Shown here in pieces: positions 61,678 through 64,000 of a stretch of 64,000 nt of DNA. The DNA is from Ulvibacter antarcticus (GTDB taxonomy: Bacteria > Bacteroidota > Bacteroidia > Flavobacteriales > Flavobacteriaceae): positions 62,001 through 126,000 of the forward strand of contig NZ_REFC01000016.1 of the NCBI RefSeq assembly GCF_003688405.1. Reading direction: 5' to 3'. The number at the start of each line of letters is the position of its first letter. The stretch's first letter is position 1. A program made the position numbers and the translations under genes. Below the pieces are notes generated by a model, which saw only the letters and a program-made list of their open reading frames with translations, was not told the DNA's origin and did not search any database.

Positions 61678-61706
61678 AACAGATTACTACTAATTAAAAA
61701 AAGAAA

Positions 61707-62702
61707 ATGAAAATAATTCTTAACAGACTTATCAATCACGAACCACTTTCAAAAGAAGAGGCAAGAGGCGTATTGGTATCTATTTCCGAAGGGAAATACA
61801 ACCCGAGTCAGATTGCGGCATTTCTTACAGTATACATGATGAGAAGCGTACGATTGGAAGAATTGGAAGGCTTTAGAGATGCATTATTAGATCTTTGTTT
61901 GGCAGTCGATTTCAGCGATTACAATACTATTGACCTTTGTGGTACCGGAGGTGACGGCAAGAATACTTTTAATATTTCTACGCTTTCTTCATTTGTAACA
62001 GCCGGTGCCGGAGTACTCGTTACCAAACACGGTAATTATGGTGTGTCATCCGTTAGTGGAAGCAGTAACGTAATGGAACATCTAGGTATACGTTTCAGTA
62101 ACGATAGTTCCTTTCTTAAAAAGTGTCTGGAACAAGCAGGAATCTGTGTTCTTCATGCTCCTCTCTTCCATCCTGCGATGAAAAATGTAGCTCCGATTCG
62201 GAAGGAATTAGGTGTCAAAACATTTTTTAATATGCTCGGGCCAATGGTAAATCCGGCATTTCCAAAGAATCAATTAGTAGGTGTTTTCGATTTAGAACTT
62301 GCTAGAATGTACGGCTATCTCTATCAAAAAGGAACTAAAAATTACGCTATTCTTCATGCGATGGATGGATACGACGAAATATCGCTTACAGACAAAGTGA
62401 AAGTTATTTCTAATGCTTCGGAAACGATATTAATGGCTGAAGATTTTGGTGTAAATCAAATATTACAATCTGATATTTACGGTGGTGAATCGGTCGATGA
62501 ATCTGCAAAGATTTTTATGAAGGTACTTCAAGGTGAAGGGACTTCTGCCCAAAACAATGTGGTTTGTGCAAACGCCGGAATGGCAATTTCGGTAGTAGAG
62601 AAATGTAGCATTATGGATGGTTTCGAAAAAGCCAAAGATTCACTGAAATCAGGAAATGCATTAAAATCATTGCAAAAATTACAAGCACTCAGTCGTAGCT
62701 AA
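61707..62702 (+). CDS. trpD: Anthranilate phosphoribosyltransferase
   Basis: 331 residues. CGTGGDGKNTFNISTLSSFV binds PRPP; KHGNYGVSSVSGSSNVMEHLG and HPAMKNVAPIRKELGVKTFFNMLGP are family motifs. Adds phosphoribose to anthranilate. Confidence 0.97.
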   Translation: MKIILNRLINHEPLSKEEARGVLVSISEGKYNPSQIAAFLTVYMMRSVRLEELEGFRDALLDLCLAVDFSDYNTIDLCGTGGDGKNTFNISTLSSFVTAGAGVLVTKHGNYGVSSVSGSSNVMEHLGIRFSNDSSFLKKCLEQAGICVLHAPLFHPAMKNVAPIRKELGVKTFFNMLGPMVNPAFPKNQLVGVFDLELARMYGYLYQKGTKNYAILHAMDGYDEISLTDKVKVISNASETILMAEDFGVNQILQSDIYGGESVDESAKIFMKVLQGEGTSAQNNVVCANAGMAISVVEKCSIMDGFEKAKDSLKSGNALKSLQKLQALSRS

Positions 62703-62714
62703 CAACCATTAAAC

Positions 62715-63497
62715 ATGACAATACTCGATACCATAACGGCCTATAAACTAAAGGAAGTAAACGCAAAGAAAAAGGTACTTCCACAAAGTCTTTTAGAACA
62801 TTTTCCGTTTTTTGATAGAGTACCGATTTCCCTTGCAGAGGCACTTAGAAACGCTCCAACGGGGATCATTGCAGAACACAAACGTCGTTCGCCTAGTAAG
62901 TCTGTGATCAATGATAAGGTGTCTATAGATGAAGTTGCCATTGGCTATGAAAAAGCTGGAATTAGCGGCATGTCTGTGCTTACCGACACTAAATTTTTTG
63001 GAGGGTCTTTAGATGATTTGGTACTCGCAAGAGCAGTCACCTCTTTTCCATTGCTTCGGAAAGAATTTATTGTCGATCCATATCAGATTTACGAGGCCAA
63101 GGCCTATGGAGCCGATGCAATTTTATTGATTGCAGCCTGTCTGAAGCAAAGTGAGTTGAAAGACTATTCGGAAATTGCTAAAAGTATCGGACTCGACGTA
63201 CTTTTAGAAGTACATAATATGGAAGAACTTGAAAAATCGTTACTTCCATCGGTTGATATGTTGGGAGTAAATAACAGAAACTTAAAGACCTTTGAAGTAT
63301 CAACCAATATTAGCAAAGAGCTTTCAAAACATATCCCCGACGAATTTGTAAAGGTGTCGGAGAGTGGAATTAGCTCGGTAGAAACAATAAAAGAATTAAA
63401 AGAATATGGTTTTAACGGATTCCTTATTGGGGAGAATTTTATGAAAACAGACAATCCCGGAGAAAGTGCTTCCGACTTTTTAAAACAATTACAATGA
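62715..63497 (+). CDS. trpC: Indole-3-glycerol phosphate synthase
   Basis: 260 residues. IIAEHKRRSPSKSVIN has the catalytic Lys; SVLTDTKFFGG; LRKEFIVDPYQIYEAKAYGA; VNNRNLKTFEV; SESGI. TIM barrel, monofunctional. Overlaps trpF by 4 bp. Confidence 0.97.
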   Translation: MTILDTITAYKLKEVNAKKKVLPQSLLEHFPFFDRVPISLAEALRNAPTGIIAEHKRRSPSKSVINDKVSIDEVAIGYEKAGISGMSVLTDTKFFGGSLDDLVLARAVTSFPLLRKEFIVDPYQIYEAKAYGADAILLIAACLKQSELKDYSEIAKSIGLDVLLEVHNMEELEKSLLPSVDMLGVNNRNLKTFEVSTNISKELSKHIPDEFVKVSESGISSVETIKELKEYGFNGFLIGENFMKTDNPGESASDFLKQLQ

Positions 63498-64000
63498 AAA
63501 AAGTCGCTCTAAAGATCTGCGGAATGAACCAGAATACTTCGGAAGTTGCCATGCTTCAGCCGGATTATCTTGGATTTATCTTTTATGATAAAAGTCCGAG
63601 AGACTTTAGTGGCGAAATCCCTAGCCTTCCGAAGCACATAAAAAAAGTAGGTGTATTTGTAAACGCATCATTGGAAGAAATTTCAGAAAAAATAAAAAAA
63701 TACAATCTGGATGTCATTCAACTTCATGGAGAAGAATCACCGACATTTTGTGAAAAATTAAGAGATGCTATAACGACAACAGTCGAAGTACCTGTGCTGA
63801 GCGCAGTCGAAGAACCTGTACTGAGCGCAGTCGAAGTACCTGTGCTGAGCGCAGTCGAAGTATGGAAGGTGTTTAGCATCAAAGACAGTTTTAACTTCGA
63901 CCTGCTAACGCCATTTGAAAACAAAGTGGACAAATTCTTATTCGACACTAAAGGCAAAGAAAAAGGAGGGAATGGCTATGTATTCGATTGGCGAATCTTG
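63494..64000 (+). CDS. trpF: Phosphoribosylanthranilate isomerase, with in-frame tandem repeat (3' end outside window)
   Basis: 169 residues visible. Catalytic Cys in LKICGMNQ; DYLGFIFYDKSPR; VGVFVNAS; DVIQLHGEES. Between residues about 94 and 122 there is an inserted VEVPVLSA type repeat, three 24-bp units, after which KVFSIKD resumes the normal fold. The insertion falls between a helix (FCEKLRDA) and the next strand. Isomerises phosphoribosylanthranilate; enzyme activity depends on whether the loop is tolerated. Confidence 0.9.
   Translation, partial: MKKVALKICGMNQNTSEVAMLQPDYLGFIFYDKSPRDFSGEIPSLPKHIKKVGVFVNASLEEISEKIKKYNLDVIQLHGEESPTFCEKLRDAITTTVEVPVLSAVEEPVLSAVEVPVLSAVEVWKVFSIKDSFNFDLLTPFENKVDKFLFDTKGKEKGGNGYVFDWRIL
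63780..63862 (+). repeat. 24-bp tandem repeat inside trpF (3.5 units)
   Basis: CAGTCGAAGTACCTGTGCTG followed by AGCG is repeated at 63780, 63804 and 63828, with 63852-63862 partial. The second unit differs at two bases. The core CTGAGCGCAGTCGAAG is a palindromic-looking word that I know as an intergenic repeat of Flavobacteriaceae. 24 bp equals eight codons, so the frame is kept. Confidence 0.9.

Overview
The window reads as a chromosomal segment of a marine-type Flavobacteriaceae bacterium (Bacteroidetes). Evidence: promoters of the form TTG-N19/21-TAnnTTTG, few Shine-Dalgarno sequences, type IX secretion (T9SS) C-terminal domains, an SsrA tag read as GENNYALAA, DUF3857/transglutaminase and TlpA-type proteins, and many REP-like intergenic repeats typical of the family. 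No 16S rRNA or tRNA gene is present, so genus is not called.

Layout. 1-12 kb: a surface-polysaccharide locus with glycosyltransferases, a FdtA-like ketoisomerase, a DegT-type aminotransferase, a hexapeptide acyltransferase, a FemAB/GNAT-like acyltransferase, a Wzx-like flippase, and two paralogous membrane proteins flanking a DPM1-like glycosyltransferase. The FdtA/FdtB/acyltransferase set suggests a 3-acylamino-3,6-dideoxyhexose in the glycan. 12-14 kb: typA. 14-18.6 kb: T9SS-exported proteins, including an esterase with the active-site sequence of PET-hydrolase/cutinase-like enzymes; a MarR regulator with palindromic operators; a DOMON protein; kdsA.

19.0-20.9 kb: five tandem modules on the minus strand, each with the same promoter geometry, a short hairpin (GGGGAG loop in four of five) and an intrinsic terminator. 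I interpret them as a family of paralogous small RNAs of about 65-70 nt, split by an arsR-SRPBCC pair. 20.9-26.1 kb: a winged-helix/CreD membrane cluster with two matching operators, DUF2809, and a DUF3857 gene broken by one stop codon. 26-32.4 kb: a hybrid histidine kinase, two duplicated secreted proteins sharing the LILPGEPN motif, and a saccharopine-dehydrogenase-like enzyme.

32.76-33.15 kb: ssrA (tmRNA). Its 3' end is the left edge of an 18.6-kb genomic island bounded by 75-bp direct repeats (33143-33217 and 51730-51804). Nearly all island genes lie on the plus strand: copper handling (HYC_CC_PP protein, Met-rich lipoproteins, HMA chaperone, CopB-type P-ATPase), transport (APC permease, MgtC/DUF4010), stress (Usp, SDR) and an unusual nucleotide/RNA set (beta-CASP nuclease, archaeal-type AMP phosphorylase, PRPP synthetase, archaeal-type GAPDH, ATP-cone/Mrr fusion). 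No integrase is visible and several genes are broken, so the island looks fixed and decaying.

52-59 kb: lipoproteins, rhodaneses, thioredoxins and a MarR-YceI pair. 59.5-64 kb: the trp operon trpE-G-D-C-F behind a classical leader peptide/attenuator. trpF (cut by the window edge) carries an in-frame 24-bp tandem repeat.

Across the whole window the octamer CTTCGGAA/TTCCGAAG is strikingly frequent (about 48 sites by manual count) but nearly absent from the island (2 sites), which separates native from imported DNA and may itself be functional.
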